Of a stretch of DNA of 64,000 nt, positions 23,603 to 35,350 are shown piece by piece. The DNA comes from Nymphaea colorata. Lineage: Eukaryota; Streptophyta; Magnoliopsida; Nymphaeales; Nymphaeaceae. A model generated the notes under the pieces. It saw only the letters and a program-made list of their open reading frames with translations, made no database searches and was not told where the DNA came from. Each line of letters starts with the position of its first letter. Position 1 is the stretch's first letter. The translations under genes and the position numbers were made by a program. The DNA is taken from contig NC_045148.1 of assembly GCF_008831285.2 (NCBI RefSeq), positions 2,544,001 through 2,608,000 of the forward strand. Reading direction: 5' to 3'.

Positions 23603-26600
23603 CTAATTCGGTAATTCCACATTCTGCTCAGAGAACTAATTTGTACTTTTGTCTGATGGCTTTCTCTTTATTGCCATTAATTTAACTACTATGTTTTCTA
23701 GTGTGGAGCCAGTGTATATGTATCTTCCTTCTTGCTGCAAAAGATAGATCACATATATGAAGATATTTACTTGCATATTCATTGTGTGACATTTTTATTT
23801 TCACTTACATCGGTTCCATCTTTCATGTTTTCTTGCTTTGTGAATGTCAGTTGCGTTTTAGAATAGAAGGGAATGACCACAAGCCATTTGGTCCTTCTTT
23901 CATGTAGCCATGCTCTGAGCCTTACCAGGAGGCATTTACCAACAGAGTTTGGTTAATGGTGTGTCACCTGGCAGAACATTGCAGACTGTTTTTGTATTCC
24001 ATTTCTTGTAGTCCCATATTTGGTTGATGTCATAGTGAAATACAGCTATACATCCTGTCAGATCTAAAGGATCTATCAAGTGATAGCCATGTCTTTTCCT
24101 TGTTTCTTTCTATTCCTTCCCTGTTCTCTAGGTTTCTGCACTGTTTTGATCCTGTTGGTTGCCATTGTGATCTCATTAAATATGTTGAACAACCTCCATT
24201 TTTCTGTCGTACTATTATGCCTAGAGATCCCGAGTTTAAAAAGCAGCTTCGTATAGTTGCTCCTTTTTTCACGGCAACTAGAGCAGTTTGTTGAGTTAGT
24301 TTGGCTATTCCTTTGTTACCTGGGATCTTGGAGAAACTCTCTAGCTTGGAAGCTCGCATCCGATTGAAAACAGGAGATTTTGAATCTCAACCAGAAGTTT
24401 ACTTACAAGACTATGGTACTAACAGTAGATTGTGATAGTGCCTCCATGATTGTAGTGCACCATATGGATGAAGCTGCAACATACTCAATGATCACTATCA
24501 AGCCCTATCCTTCTTAACTGGAGGAAAAGAAACTTCTGCAATAATCTGGGAAAAGGAGTTTCCAGTACCTGTTATTTGGATCAATAGAGAGAAAGGTTAG
24601 CCTCAACTCTTCAAGTTTCAGAGAAACCATAAAAGGAATATTTCACTTCATAACCCCGTAACTAGTTATGGAAAGTGCACTACAGCGCTAGTGGTTGCTG
24701 TTTCCTCTTATTATTGAAACAATGTTGAAATTTTTCACGTAGCAAAACAATAGTTTTTATACTAAAGTCAATTTACACTGTTTAATGCATAATATATAGC
24801 TGTCTAGAACATTTGGGTTTCTTCATTCATTTACATATTTCTCATAGTGCTTTTACCCACTTATGATGGTCAGTGGAAGCTGACTAACAATTTAAATCTC
24901 TATAGAACTAAAGGGACATATAGAGGAAATCTATCATTATGATTGTAAGTACACATTCGGGATTGTTTTTATCTATTGTTTGTGCCTAGGAATAAAATGC
25001 CAAAGATATGAAAAGGCTAATTGCTTTGTTTTGTATTAGCAGTACTTGTTGAGATATGGTTTTTGTTGGTAGACAAATTTCTGAAAGTTTTAACAGAGCA
25101 CCCAACAGAAAAAATTACACACAGATGGCATTATAAAAATAGGCCACACACGCACACACACATGGAGACATGTATGTAGGAGTACTTAGTGTCTTTTGAT
25201 GCTCAAATCTCTATTTGCAACTGCAGAATTTGACAACCAAGTGAATTCAAGTCTGGGTTTCACGCAATGCTGTGTTTAGACCTTTTCTGCTTTGTGACTT
25301 CTTTGAACTATTTATTGTAATTGTGATCTCATGTATCAGGTGCTGCAGTCACACCAGGATGAAGTATGGTTTCTGAAGTTTGCTCATAATGGAAAATACT
25401 TGGCCTCATCATCCCGTGATTGCACTATAATATTGTGGGAGGTAATCTGCTGATTTTTTTTTTTTCTGATCTATCTGACTGGAAAATCATTTCTTATGAT
25501 CACCATTTTGTAATTCCTAGTCTACTGGGCTTATGGTTCTAGCCTTTAACTTTGACAAAGGAGCTAGCATGCCGTAGGAAGTGATACACAGTAACACGAA
25601 CACGAAAGGATGGATCCTGCATTCTGCAACAAGTAGTTATCAGAGATCTCTACGTTGACTCTGAAATGGCACTCCTTGCTTGTCATCTGGCAACTATAAC
25701 ATTTTCTTTCTGTTTGAAACTTTAAGTTAACAAAGACTTCTCTCACCAATTTTTTTGTACTTAGTAGACGTGATTCTGACACCATTTTTTGGAAGTATTG
25801 TGGGACATGATACATTAAAATGTTGCTTGAAGGAACGGAAATTTGGTTAGATCGACCCAATTCTTCTCCAGATCGTTGGGTATTCAATATGCCTCAATTT
25901 ACCAAACCTAGTGAGCATTTGGCCAATTAACCTTTTAAATTTTATCTTTTGGTTTTACACTTAGGACTGCTTTAATTATCCTCGACTGTGTTGAAATCTG
26001 CACTTCTGCTACATCAAGCTTTGTGCATGCAGATGATTACGTTTCATGGCATCAAAATAGCTGCATGTTTGGTAACAGCATCGAACACAGAAAAGCTGTG
26101 ATAATGTACATATATCTCATGAATGCTCTTGATGGGTCAAAACCCAGTAAATTCTTATGGTTACCTATGATTCAGGTAAGTAAGGACGGTGAGGTGTCAC
26201 TCAAGCATACACTAATGGGGCATCAGAAGCCAGTATTTTTTGTCACATGGAGTTTTGACGACTGTCAGCTGTTAACTTGTGGCATTGAAGAGGTTGTTCG
26301 CCGGTGGGACGTGGAGTCAGGTAGCTGTTTACAAGTATATGAGAAAAGTAACTTCGGTCTTGTTTCTTGTGGATGGTTCCCAGAAGGCAAAAAGTTGTTT
26401 GCAGGCATGAATGACCGAAGTGTCTGCATATGGGACTTAGAAGGGAAAGAACTTGAATGGTGGAAGGGGCAGCGGGCTGTTAAGATGTCTGACATGTTCA
26501 TAATGAGTGATGGAACTGTTATAAGTATGAATAAAGAGACAACAATTGTTTTGAAAGACGGGCAAACAAGGACTGAGAGAGTGATTTTAGAAGATAATTG

Positions 26601-29600
26601 CATCACTTCATTTTCTATATCAAGAGATGAGAGGCACCTACTTGTGAACCTGTCAAACCAGGAGATTCACTTGTGGAGCACAGTAGGAGAGCCAAAGTTA
26701 CTGGCCAAGTATAAAGGTCATAAGCGTACTCGGTTAGATATACGTTCTTGTTTTGGTGGGTCAGAGGAAGCCTTTGTTGCTAGTGGTAGCGAGGATTCAA
26801 TGGTATGCACATTTTTCCTTTCAAGATCTGTAGCATTTTTCATTCTTGGTAAATTAGGCTTACATGATTGCATCTGCATGAAAGAACACGGATAGACGTG
26901 CTTCCATGTGTGTTTATGATCCCATACATGCCATGGGTGCAATTTTTGTTTACATACGAATGGTGTTAGTCCAGTTACTTAAGAAGTATTATAGATTAAA
27001 TTGTTCTTCACGTGAAATCCTGCATCTTTCAAGTTTTTAGTTGTGAGGTTGACCCATCTACTAGTTGCAGCCTTGTTCTTTTCCAAGTGTCTACAACCAA
27101 TGTTATCACTGCCGTATCGGTCGGGCCGACCTATACGCCGTATCGTAACGTATCGTAAATGTATCGTAACGTATCGTAAAATTAATTTTTTAATTTATAA
27201 AAAATATTAAAAATTTATAAAAAAAATCAGAAAAAATATAAAAAAATCCGAAAAAACTAGTAAAAATCAGAAAAATTCAAGAAAAATGTATTTAATTAAA
27301 GGAACATTCATCATTCATGTATATGAAGTATGAACTATGAAGTATGCATATGAACAAGACATTCCAAAATAAGAAATCAAACATTCAAAAAACAAAATAA
27401 CATACTAAGCAACCTAAGAGTATTCAATTACATCACAATTCATAAGTTCAGAAGTCAAAACTCAAAACATATTGACATAGTTTTCAAAACTAAAAAAAAA
27501 GCCTCGTCAATCGTCATTTGCATCATCATCTTCATTCTTCATCATCATTTTCATTTTCTTCATTAACTGCTTCTTCTATCCCCTCTGTTGCAAATGGAAT
27601 GTCACCAACATTCCATTGCTCCCCCCAACCTCTCCTTCATCAATAATCTCTGCTGCTCCTTCAATGTTCAAAAAATCAAGATCGTCCTCATCAAGTATTG
27701 CAGATGGTTCTTCTTCAACCCAAGAATCTAATATATCAAAATGGTCAATGAAGATATGATCATATTGATTGTGATGCTTCCTCGTAGATGTTGTTTCTAG
27801 TTGCCTAACAAGAGAAAAATTTGACAAATTGTTAGAGATTAAAATATATATTAGAATTTGCTATTTTGTATAACAAATGTTTACCTTTGTCTCAACTTCA
27901 TATTATAATGAACGTAAACAAGGTCATTCAACCTTTTATGTTCCAGCCTATTCCTCTTCTTACTGTGGATGTGTTGAAATACGCTCCAATTTCTTTCACA
28001 TCCAGTTGCACTACATGTTTGGCTAAGGATTCTAATTGCAAGCTTCCTTAATTTTGGGCAATCAGACCCAAACCTTTCCCAACACAAATCTAATAACAGA
28101 TGTAAAGTAAAAATGTTGTCAGAATAAATATGTGAGAAGGTAGAATAAAAGCTAAACAACAAAAAGTATAAAGTCTCTTTTTCTAATACCTGGACGCATA
28201 GTTGTCCTGCATCGAACTGCTGTGTCTCTCGCCGTGGTACCAGAAGCTGTATCATATTTGTTGATCGACATATGGATAGCGTCTTGTTCTTTACTATCAC
28301 TTACTAATACATCAATACAATCCAACATGCCACACTCGACCTCTCTGTCCTTCTTAAAAGTGGGAAGATATCTAGTAGGAGGATTTAGGTAGTAGGCTGC
28401 TGCATGAAGTGGGCGATGAAGTTGTCCAGACTACCTTTCATCTATAATCTTCCATATAGGCATGTACAACTTTTTTTCCCCTTCATATTATCTCTAATGG
28501 CCTCCTTGGCTCTGTCCATAGACTTATATAAATATCCAATAGAAGGTCTATATCTTCACTATCAACTAATCTGAGGACTTTCACTAGAGGTACACAAATC
28601 TTCAATAAGTGCACACATGATTCCCAAAAGTCAGCATCGAAGATGGTATCCACAACTGTCGTAGCCTTTCTTTTATAGGCATGTGGATATGCAGCCCAAT
28701 CATCACTTGAAAACATTTGCCTGAGAGAAGTTCTTTGCTTGACTATACCCTGCACAGTCAAAACATTTGTAGCAAACCGTGTTTGTGCAGGTCGAATCAA
28801 TTCAGCCCCATTTGTGAATTTCCTCATCAAATTCATGACATAAGCATGATTATAAATAAACTTCGTGATTTCTTGGCATCTATGAATTGTCAACTTCATA
28901 TCATTTCTTTCACCAAGATCCTGAAGCATAAGATTTACATAGTGAGCAGCACATGGACTCCAATAAAATGTCCCATATCGTGCTGCTAACATTTCACCTA
29001 CAACTTTATAATTTGCTGCATTATCAGTGATAAATTGTACGACATTTTCAGGCCCAACTTCTATAACTTTATCAAAAACCCCAAACAACACATCAGCAGT
29101 CTTAGGAGTATCAGACAAATCAACAAATTTTAAGAACATAGTACCAAGAGGGCAATATACAAGGAAGTTTACCAATGTTCTGTTCATGATGTCTGTCCAC
29201 CCATCTACCATTACACTGCATCCTGTAGCTTTCCAACTCAATTTTAGTTCATCACGATATGTCTTCACATCTCTAACTATATTGTTGAGAATTTTACCTC
29301 GCAATTTATAAAAAGAGGGCATTTTATACCCTCGCCCTACACTAGCAATCGCATCTGCTATAGGCTGATAATGATAAGAGTTTGCTGCATTGAAGGGAAT
29401 GGATGCATCATAGAACCACCTTCCTATGGTTTCATCTGCTGCTTCAATAATATCCTTTGATTGCATGGCTATACGAATCTCAGGCTGAGCACCAGCAGCA
29501 GTATAATTGGGAAAAAAAATCTTGATCGAACTAGACATATTGCTCGACCTCATAGTAGGTACTCTACCACCACCAATACGACCACTATGACTCCTGCCAC

Positions 29601-31088
29601 GTCCTCGTTAAACTGAACTTATATTTACACCTCTTCTTTTTCTGGTTGCAGTTGCAGAAGAACCACCTCCACGCATGATGCCTTTCCCTTTAACTGTTCC
29701 CAAACTGCCACCAACATCTTCTTCTTCAAGCTGAACATCTTCACCTTCACTTTCTTCCTCTTCATGTGTCCCCATATCCTTCCTCTGCATCTTCCATTTC
29801 CTTTTCAATCCTACTTGCTTTCACTGCATCAAGAAGCTCCTGACACTGGTGCTTTACATACGCTGGCAATGGGTTCTCTTGGGAGCCATTGCATTGAGCC
29901 ACATCGCTGTGTACTAGCTATATGGTGTTTAAAGCGAGAGATCCATCCTGATATGATTTGCTTACAATAATTGCACTTAACTCTTAATCTATCTTTGGGA
30001 TTCACCCTTGTACACCACTGCCATGCAGGATCCGACATTATATCTTCACAAAACAAGTAAAAACATACAAATAAATGTAGGAAATAAGACAAATGAATGA
30101 TTCAATGGCAAAAATGAGTTATTTATTACCTTCTTGGTGTTAAAAACCAAAAAACCCTCTTTCTCCAACCTTCCCACCGTCCCAAGACTCCCCACAACAA
30201 GAAATAAAGCTTCTTCACCGGCAAATCTTGATGCAATGGAGAAAATCTCTTCCTCCCACGTCTCTAGCAGCGTTGAGAAACAAGAAAAGAGAGAGAGAGG
30301 AGCGTCGATTTCAAAATAAGACGCAAAAAAAGGGGCCCAAGGGCCCCTTTTTTAATTTCACCCCTGTATTGTGCGATACGAGGGTGTATCGCACGTATCG
30401 TGCGATACGGTCACTGTATCGCGCGATATGCGTACGATACATACGCGTATCGTATTTAAACAGTGTATCGTATATGTTTTGTTGACCTATACGATACGTA
30501 TCGTACGATACGGATAACATTGTCTACAACACCACGTTACATGCTAAACATATTTTAACTGCACCTCCTCAAACTGGTTTTTCTTGAAGAAATGTGACAA
30601 TGGTTCTTGGTTATGGTAAATGTGCCAATAATGGGAACTTTGGTTTCTAGTTGGTCGCAAATTACAAGCAACCATTTTCATTTTAGATTTTGCGGCTACA
30701 TATCTTTCTTGGCTTTTTTAGTAATTTATTGTTTTTGAGAATGATAATCATTTGGGCCCACTTGATCATTGCATGTGGGTGGCCCTTTTTTGACCTGCAT
30801 TTCTTTCTTGTTGAAGTTTCGTTCCCATGCATTTTATTTGTATCTGAAATGAAAAGGTATGTGCAGGTTTACATATGGCACAGAGGTACAGGGAAGTTAC
30901 TGGAGAAACTTCCTGGGCATTCAGGAGCTGTCAACTGTGTAAGTTGGAATCCTGCTAACCCTTGTATGCTGGCATCAGCTAGTGATGATCGAACGGTAAG
31001 GATTTGGGGTATAAGTAATGTCAGTCCGAAACTTGTTAATGCATGTTCCAATAATTTTGTCATCAATCACTGCAATGGAATAAGATAG
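18263..31088 (+). CDS. WDR26: WDR26/GID7-like WD40 protein (LisH-CTLH-WD40), 577 aa, four coding exons
   Basis: Coding exons are 18263-19045, 25340-25441, 26176-26802 and 30867-31088. All junctions obey GT-AG and all introns are phase 0. The N-terminal exon has a LisH motif (residues about 61-93) followed by a CTLH/CRA helical region (about 94-180). Exons 2-4 encode about seven WD40 repeats (262-577); the fourth intron-exon junction splits repeat six. Length and order match plant WDR26 homologues such as Arabidopsis At5g08560. The family acts as a subunit of the GID/CTLH ubiquitin ligase and as a scaffold in stress and hormone signalling. I chose ATG 18263 ([13 protein letters not shown]) because it fits homologues and the longer frame begins with a non-ATG codon. 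Introns are 6.3, 0.73 and 4.1 kb; the last carries a hAT element. The frame is intact, so the gene is probably functional. Confidence 0.93.
22090..22222. repeat. Diverged two-copy tandem duplication, about 67 bp
   Basis: Copies begin GTTCAGGAAAACTAATGTAAG at 22090 (one substitution-rich copy) and GTCAGGAGGGAAACCAATG at 22157. Both continue into a shared CTAATTAGACAA and CTGCTGT. Confidence 0.65.
23565..23600. repeat. (GA)n microsatellite in intron 1
   Basis: AGAGAAAGAGAG followed by a perfect GA run. Confidence 0.9.
24100..24420 (+). pseudogene. Coding-like fragment inside intron 1, unidentified
   Basis: A 64-codon frame (24100-24294) has protein-like composition. It contains the stretch [17 protein letters not shown] and then a polar segment. 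After its stop, the same frame stays open and coding-like to about 24420. I do not recognise the family. It may be a captured gene fragment or a decayed pseudogene. A minus-strand frame over the same bases is probably a shadow. Confidence 0.25.
25340..25441 (+). CDS. WDR26: WDR26-like gene, coding exon 2 (WD repeat 1)
   Basis: 34 codons between ATGTATCAG and GTAATC. It encodes one WD repeat with the [20 protein letters not shown] core. The exon is too short to stand out as an ORF. Confidence 0.9.
26176..26802 (+). CDS. WDR26: WDR26-like gene, coding exon 3 (WD repeats 2-6)
   Basis: 209 codons. The acceptor is GATTCAG at 26169-26175 and the donor GTATGC at 26803. Landmarks are [36 protein letters not shown] and FVASGSEDS. 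The open frame extends upstream to 26023, but that part is intronic and has no homologous content. The exon begins with GTAAGTAAG, so the junction reads CAG|GTAAGT. Confidence 0.92.
27090..27097. repeat. Left 8-bp target-site duplication TCTACAAC
   Basis: Exact octamer repeated at 30523-30530. Confidence 0.92.
27110..27180. repeat. Subterminal GTATCG repeats, right end of transposase orientation
   Basis: At least six CGTATCG or GTATCG copies within 70 bases of the element end. Subterminal repeats of this kind are bound by transposase in characterised hAT elements such as Ac. Confidence 0.7.
27576..30062 (-). pseudogene. hAT transposase (BED, DUF659, hAT-C), multi-exon, frame-broken
   Basis: BED zinc finger at about 30040-29900 ([20 protein letters not shown], then H-H spacing). 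A frame change near 29905 and another near 29760 lead into an acidic/Gly-rich linker, and a single in-frame TAA lies at 29608-29610. The main frame, 29553-28483 (356 codons), contains a catalytic-domain stretch [33 protein letters not shown] and the [12 protein letters not shown] motif. After a short break, an intron with GT-AG ends (28189-28090) joins the hAT dimerisation exon. That exon (28089-27886) contains [20 protein letters not shown] last acidic exon lies at about 27810-27576. The copy is probably not fully functional. Confidence 0.85.
30360..30515. repeat. Subterminal GTATCG/CGATAC repeats, left end of transposase orientation
   Basis: More than ten GTATCG, CGATAC or GCGATAC words in both orientations, several forming palindromes such as CGATACGTATCG. 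They lie upstream of the transposase and probably cover its promoter as well as transposase-binding sites. Confidence 0.75.
30523..30530. repeat. Right 8-bp target-site duplication TCTACAAC
   Basis: Exact partner of 27090-27097. Confidence 0.92.
30867..31088 (+). CDS. WDR26: WDR26-like gene, coding exon 4 (end of WD6, WD7, C-terminus)
   Basis: The acceptor is TATGTGCAG at 30858-30866 and the stop TAG at 31086-31088. The exon starts with [10 protein letters not shown], completing WD repeat six. Then comes [14 protein letters not shown] and [14 protein letters not shown] (WD7), and a 26-residue tail without known motifs. The open frame upstream to 30690 is intronic. Confidence 0.92.
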   Translation, partial: VYIWHRGTGKLLEKLPGHSGAVNCVSWNPANPCMLASASDDRTVRIWGISNVSPKLVNACSNNFVINHCNGIR

Positions 31089-33448
31089 ATAAAACACCAC
31101 TTGAAATTGCAATTAGAAGTCAGTTATCTGAAATTTATCCTTTGTTTGTCTTATGTAAATTCTTGTTTCTTGGCAATCATCGCAAACAATGTGTAATTAC
31201 GCAACTTGCTGTTTGCCAATGAACCCTTATGACGATTTATTTGTCACTTCTCATTTAGATTAATTTTAGCTGGAGAAGGAACTTCCTTTTTGCTGTTGTT
31301 GGTATTAAATGATCGCTCTATCATGTGGCATACATGTGTAGCGGCACCCATGTGTGCAAGTGGGGTACAATCTGTCATTCATGGATGCTTCCTTGAATAT
31401 AATCTGATGTAAGCTGGACGGTGAAAATTAGCACGAACAGTTCGTCCATGCTGAAAGAATCTCCGTATTTATATGAGTTTGATTTTCACATTGATTCTGT
31501 GTTTTTCACCAAATGAAAAAGGTTTCTCAAAATTCTTTGAATCATTCTCATAGTTAAGCAATACGGTTAAGCAAAAAAAGTCTACCAAATCTAAATGTAT
31601 ACCTGTTAGACTCGGTACCGTTTATGAATTTGGAGAAGATTCAGGTACCCTTGGTGTTTATTCCAGTGAATCTGATGCTAATCAAACTAGCATGGATAAA
31701 CAAATATAAGCTGAATATGGAAGAAACAGGAAAATTGTTCTAATTATTCTGTTAGTTAAGTTTACATGGTAAATTTTATGCCTCATTTGATTGCATCCGT
31801 CGGAAGCGTTTACGCAAAAAACTTTTCTTGCACTACAGGGAAAATAGGAATTTCGATAATGTCACAGTCAAGCACTCCAGTCCCCATATCTCCGTATATA
31901 TCTTGTACTGTGTTTGGGTGAATGACATGCGCCAAAGTATCTTTTGAGACAGTCCATTTAGAAATGTAAGCCCATAAATAAAACGGGTTGGAATTTCCTC
32001 TTCAAAAACCTGTCTCGTCTGTCCTATTTATTTTTGATGATATGCCCATGTTTTGAGTGGGTTAATTTAATTTGAAATGTGCCCCACATTTTAGTGGAAC
32101 GACGACCTTAATCCAGCTCTCTCGAGATAAATCATCCAAAAATTTATCCCAGGCTTCTCTTGCCCGTATGCACACCATGCTCGAATCGGTGCAGATGACA
32201 TGTCCAATCATCTGTCTTCAACCCTTTGCTTTAGGGTTCCTTAAAGCGGGTGCGTTTGGAATTAGGGGTGAAAAAATAATGCATTAAAAGTAAACAACAT
32301 CATTATGTAGGATTTTTTTTTTTTTAAATTTTGGTTGCTGCCCATACTAGGCCCAATTTACTCAGCCGCGGGTTAGGGTTTTATAGGAGCAGCTGAGCTC
32401 CACCTCTCTTTCCTCTTTATTACAGTACTACATACATTCTTCAGCTCTCTTTCTTCACATTATGCTTAATTTTCTGGTTAATCATCTCTCTCTCTCTTAT
32501 TTTAATACATTTAAAAGATAAAAGCTCACCGTTTGGCAGCACACTTAAAAAAAAATCTAACATCCAGTAAAAAATGTGAAAAAGCTGCAAAAGAAATGTG
32601 TCTTTTTCTCGTTTTTTATTTTCTGACATTTTTTTAAAAAAGACGTTTTATTGACATTTATGCTGCTGAGTTACATTTAACACATTTGTTGCATTTTTTC
32701 TAATAAAACATTATATTTTTACAATGTTATTTATGTATTTCTTGAGATGTAACCTCTTTTTTGAGAAAATGGCTTGCTGGTTAGTTAACGGCTTTGTTTT
32801 GCACACCCAAACGGGTTGGTGTAGTGATCAGGTGGGAGGTGGATGACAAATTAATAAACAATTAGCCTTTTCATTTCCATGAACAACACTTGTGACATTA
32901 GTTAAAGTATAATAATCGGGTGCTCATGTAGAAGATATAGCAAATAAATGATACATGTCTTTCGTAAATGGTACATATTGTCTTTCATAAATATGCAGAA
33001 AGATACATACGAATATAAAACAACAGAACAAAAGCTATGCCCAATAAACTGGTTTGCTTCAATTCATCAATCACGTAAATGAAATTCTGAACAGAAAATA
33101 TCAAGGTTAATCAAATGCTCAAATTATAACAAAATCACTTGCTTTAGAAACAATTAGCAACTTAGCTATACAAGAATGTCAAACCTGTGAGACTACTTGA
33201 TTCCCCAAAAACAGAGGAAAAGGGGAAAGGAACAAATACTTTTAGGAAGGACAAGTCATAGACACAACATGCATGAACAAAAAAGGTTCAACACCATACG
33301 CTATGGCGCTATCAGTTTCAAGCTCATACTTATAACGCCATTACCAGTTATCTCTTGGATCTCTAGTGACGAGGAAACCTCAAAAGTACTCCTTGATGCA
33401 CTGGTCATACTGCATCATTAAGGATATAAAATGCTAGATCCATAGTAA
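31089..33448. other. 3' flank of the WDR26-like gene and intergenic DNA
   Basis: The first few hundred bases are presumably 3' UTR. An AATAAA at about 31976 is a possible but distant poly(A) signal. The rest is AT-rich. The 71-codon frame at 32072-32287 and the 74-codon frame at 33197-33421 have no recognisable product. Confidence 0.45.
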
Positions 33449-33672
33449 TTGCTTAGACCTTTGTAGTTTATCCCACAACTTCACATTAGGGCTACCATCA
33501 TCAACCCTTCATTTCTCAAAATAATACTTGTTTTTTGTTTTTTACCTATCAATCCTACTATTGCTTAGACCTTTGTAGTTTATCCCACAACTTCACATTA
33601 GGGCTACCATCATCAACACTTCATTTCTCAAAATAATACTTGTTTTTTGTTTTTTACCTATCAATCCTACCA
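33449..33672. repeat. Two-copy tandem duplication, 112 bp
   Basis: Copies 33449-33560 and 33561-33672 are almost identical (a CCC/CAC difference near the middle). They start at TTGCTTAGACCTTTGTAG. Confidence 0.92.
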
Positions 33673-34061
33673 ATGACTAATAAAAATATAGAACAAGTAC
33701 TTAGTTACCATATTCATGAGCATTTGAGTGTCCAAGATTGAAAAAGGTGTATATTGACCACAAAAATAGAAAGCTATCAAACAACTAAGTTTACTAGCTA
33801 ATAACCAGTACTAACAAGAAGAGTAGCAAAAATAAATGAAAAATTGCTATTAGAGAAGCATCTCATATTTGTAATGGCTCATGCTAATCCGTAGAGAAAC
33901 ACACATTAGAAACATACAAAGAGAACTCCAAAATTTCATAGAATTGGGACTGCAATGAAACTCCATGGGCATAAAATCAGACTATGTAGTATTAAATAAT
34001 ATGTAGTGTGGGTTCATGTTTATGAAATAATGCTAGTGAAGATATCCTTATTAAATTACAC

Positions 34062-34372
34062 ACTAGCAAGAGAAACTTGATCAGATTACTAATTGGACCG
34101 GCAAGAATGCACCAGGTTCAGCTTATGGAGTATGGGGTTTTAGGATAATCCATCCACTACCAAATCAGCCATGGTGAAAAAGTGTCTAACCATAAGATGA
34201 GATTGTGCCTAAGCAATACTAGCAAGAGAAACTTGATCAGATTACTAATTGGACCGACAAAAATGCACCAGGTTCAGCTTATGGAGTATGGGTTTTAGGA
34301 TAATCCATCCACTACAAAATCAGCCATGTTGAAAAGGTGTCTAACCATAAGATGAGATTGTGCATAAGCAAT
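34062..34372. repeat. Two-copy tandem duplication, about 156 bp
   Basis: Copies 34062-34217 and 34218-34372 start ACTAGCAAGAGAAACTTG and end near GATTGTGC.TAAGCAAT, with few substitutions and a 1-base indel. The first 15 bases of copy 1 are preceded by unrelated sequence. Confidence 0.9.
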
Positions 34373-35234
34373 AAGAGATCTATTCACAGACCAAGAGCTG
34401 TGCACAAGATCGACATGCAAGAATATCTTCATTTCTTAGTGGTCAATAGAACATTATCATTGAAAGTGACAGAAACAAACGGAGATTCACATGACTTGGA
34501 GAGAATACCGAATGAGCATACACAAGTTTCACGATGAAGAGCTCATTTAGAAGTATCCCACTTATAGTTCTACAATGTGATATCCTGAAGTTGTTAAAGT
34601 GAAAAAGAATGGGATATCATTCAAGTGTGATTATATGCAAATAGGTCTGCACATAGCTGAATGGTATGCCATTTGGAGATATGTGAACAGAATGGCTTAG
34701 CAGACACGTTGCATTTAGTGTCATATGCATCTGTCAAATTATTGAATCGTTTCTTAGCTTTTTTTTGTGGCAATCTGAACGAGAATGTTTAATGCAAGGA
34801 TCACTCAAGAAGATGTTAACATCACTAGCTTTTTCCTTGTGTTTTGGTAGATTTTGTTTGGAATGGGATGTCAGCATATTTGTATTTGAATTATTCCTTA
34901 AATGGTTTCTCCAAGCTTAGGGTTGCTTAAAATTTTAAAAATTTTGGTCATTGCTCATAATTGCTTTTGATAGTTAGAGGACAAGAAAAGAGCTAGGGAT
35001 AGTCTATTTTATGAATGACTGGCATCTCTAAAAGCGGCAATGCGTACTGTAATGTTCTCTGCTCTTAGGTACTTATAAATAGGGAAATGTCAAGGGGATT
35101 TACTATGAACCATAGTCGATTGAAAATGAGGTTTTTTATGAGCTGATGTATTACAAAATGGTGCAAATAATTTACAGTGAACCATAATCAAGTGAAAATG
35201 AGGGGTCTATCTGAATTTCATTAAGGATGAAGGG

Positions 35235-35350
35235 AATTATTGCAAGGTCTAAATCCATCAATGTTATCGCAAGGCTTGAAACTATTATATTATTTCAAAG
35301 TTTGAAACCATTAGCATTACTGCATGGTTTGAAATGGTTGGCAATGCATG
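35235..35350. repeat. Degenerate short tandem repeat, about 28 bp unit
   Basis: Four loose copies of a GCAAGG.TTGAAACCATTA.CATTAT-type unit in a row. Confidence 0.5.

Larger units (their letters stand above)
19046..25339 (+). other. Intron 1 of the WDR26-like gene (6.3 kb), repeat-derived
   Basis: A long AT-rich intron with no intact gene. It contains a diverged 67-bp tandem duplication (22090-22222), a GA microsatellite (23565-23600), and a coding-like fragment near 24100-24420. Stretches around 20820-21880 look like decayed transposon sequence that I could not assign. Confidence 0.8.
27098..30522 (-). mobile_element. hAT-superfamily DNA transposon, 3,425 bp, with decayed transposase
   Basis: The ends read CAATGTTATC in inverted orientation, and perfect 8-bp duplications (TCTACAAC) flank the element. 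Both subterminal zones are packed with GTATCG/CGATAC words. The minus strand encodes, in order, a BED zinc finger, an acidic linker, a DUF659/RNase H-like catalytic region and a C-terminal hAT dimerisation domain. The perfect duplication and long open frames suggest a fairly recent insertion. It lies antisense to the host gene. Confidence 0.93.
26803..30866 (+). other. Intron 3 of the WDR26-like gene (4.06 kb), hosting a hAT element
   Basis: About 84 percent of this intron is the hAT element at 27098-30522. Without the element and one duplicated octamer it would be about 630 bp. Confidence 0.9.

Noticed and set aside
26023-26175. Upstream part of the frame containing WDR26 exon 3
   Set aside because: Lies before a good acceptor and has no WD-repeat similarity; treated as intron.
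30690-30866. Hydrophobic upstream part of the frame containing WDR26 exon 4
   Set aside because: Precedes the TATGTGCAG acceptor; its T-rich composition is that of an intron end, not a signal peptide.
33449-34372. Possible CRISPR-like repeat array
   Set aside because: Only two head-to-tail copies each with no spacers, in a plant nuclear genome.
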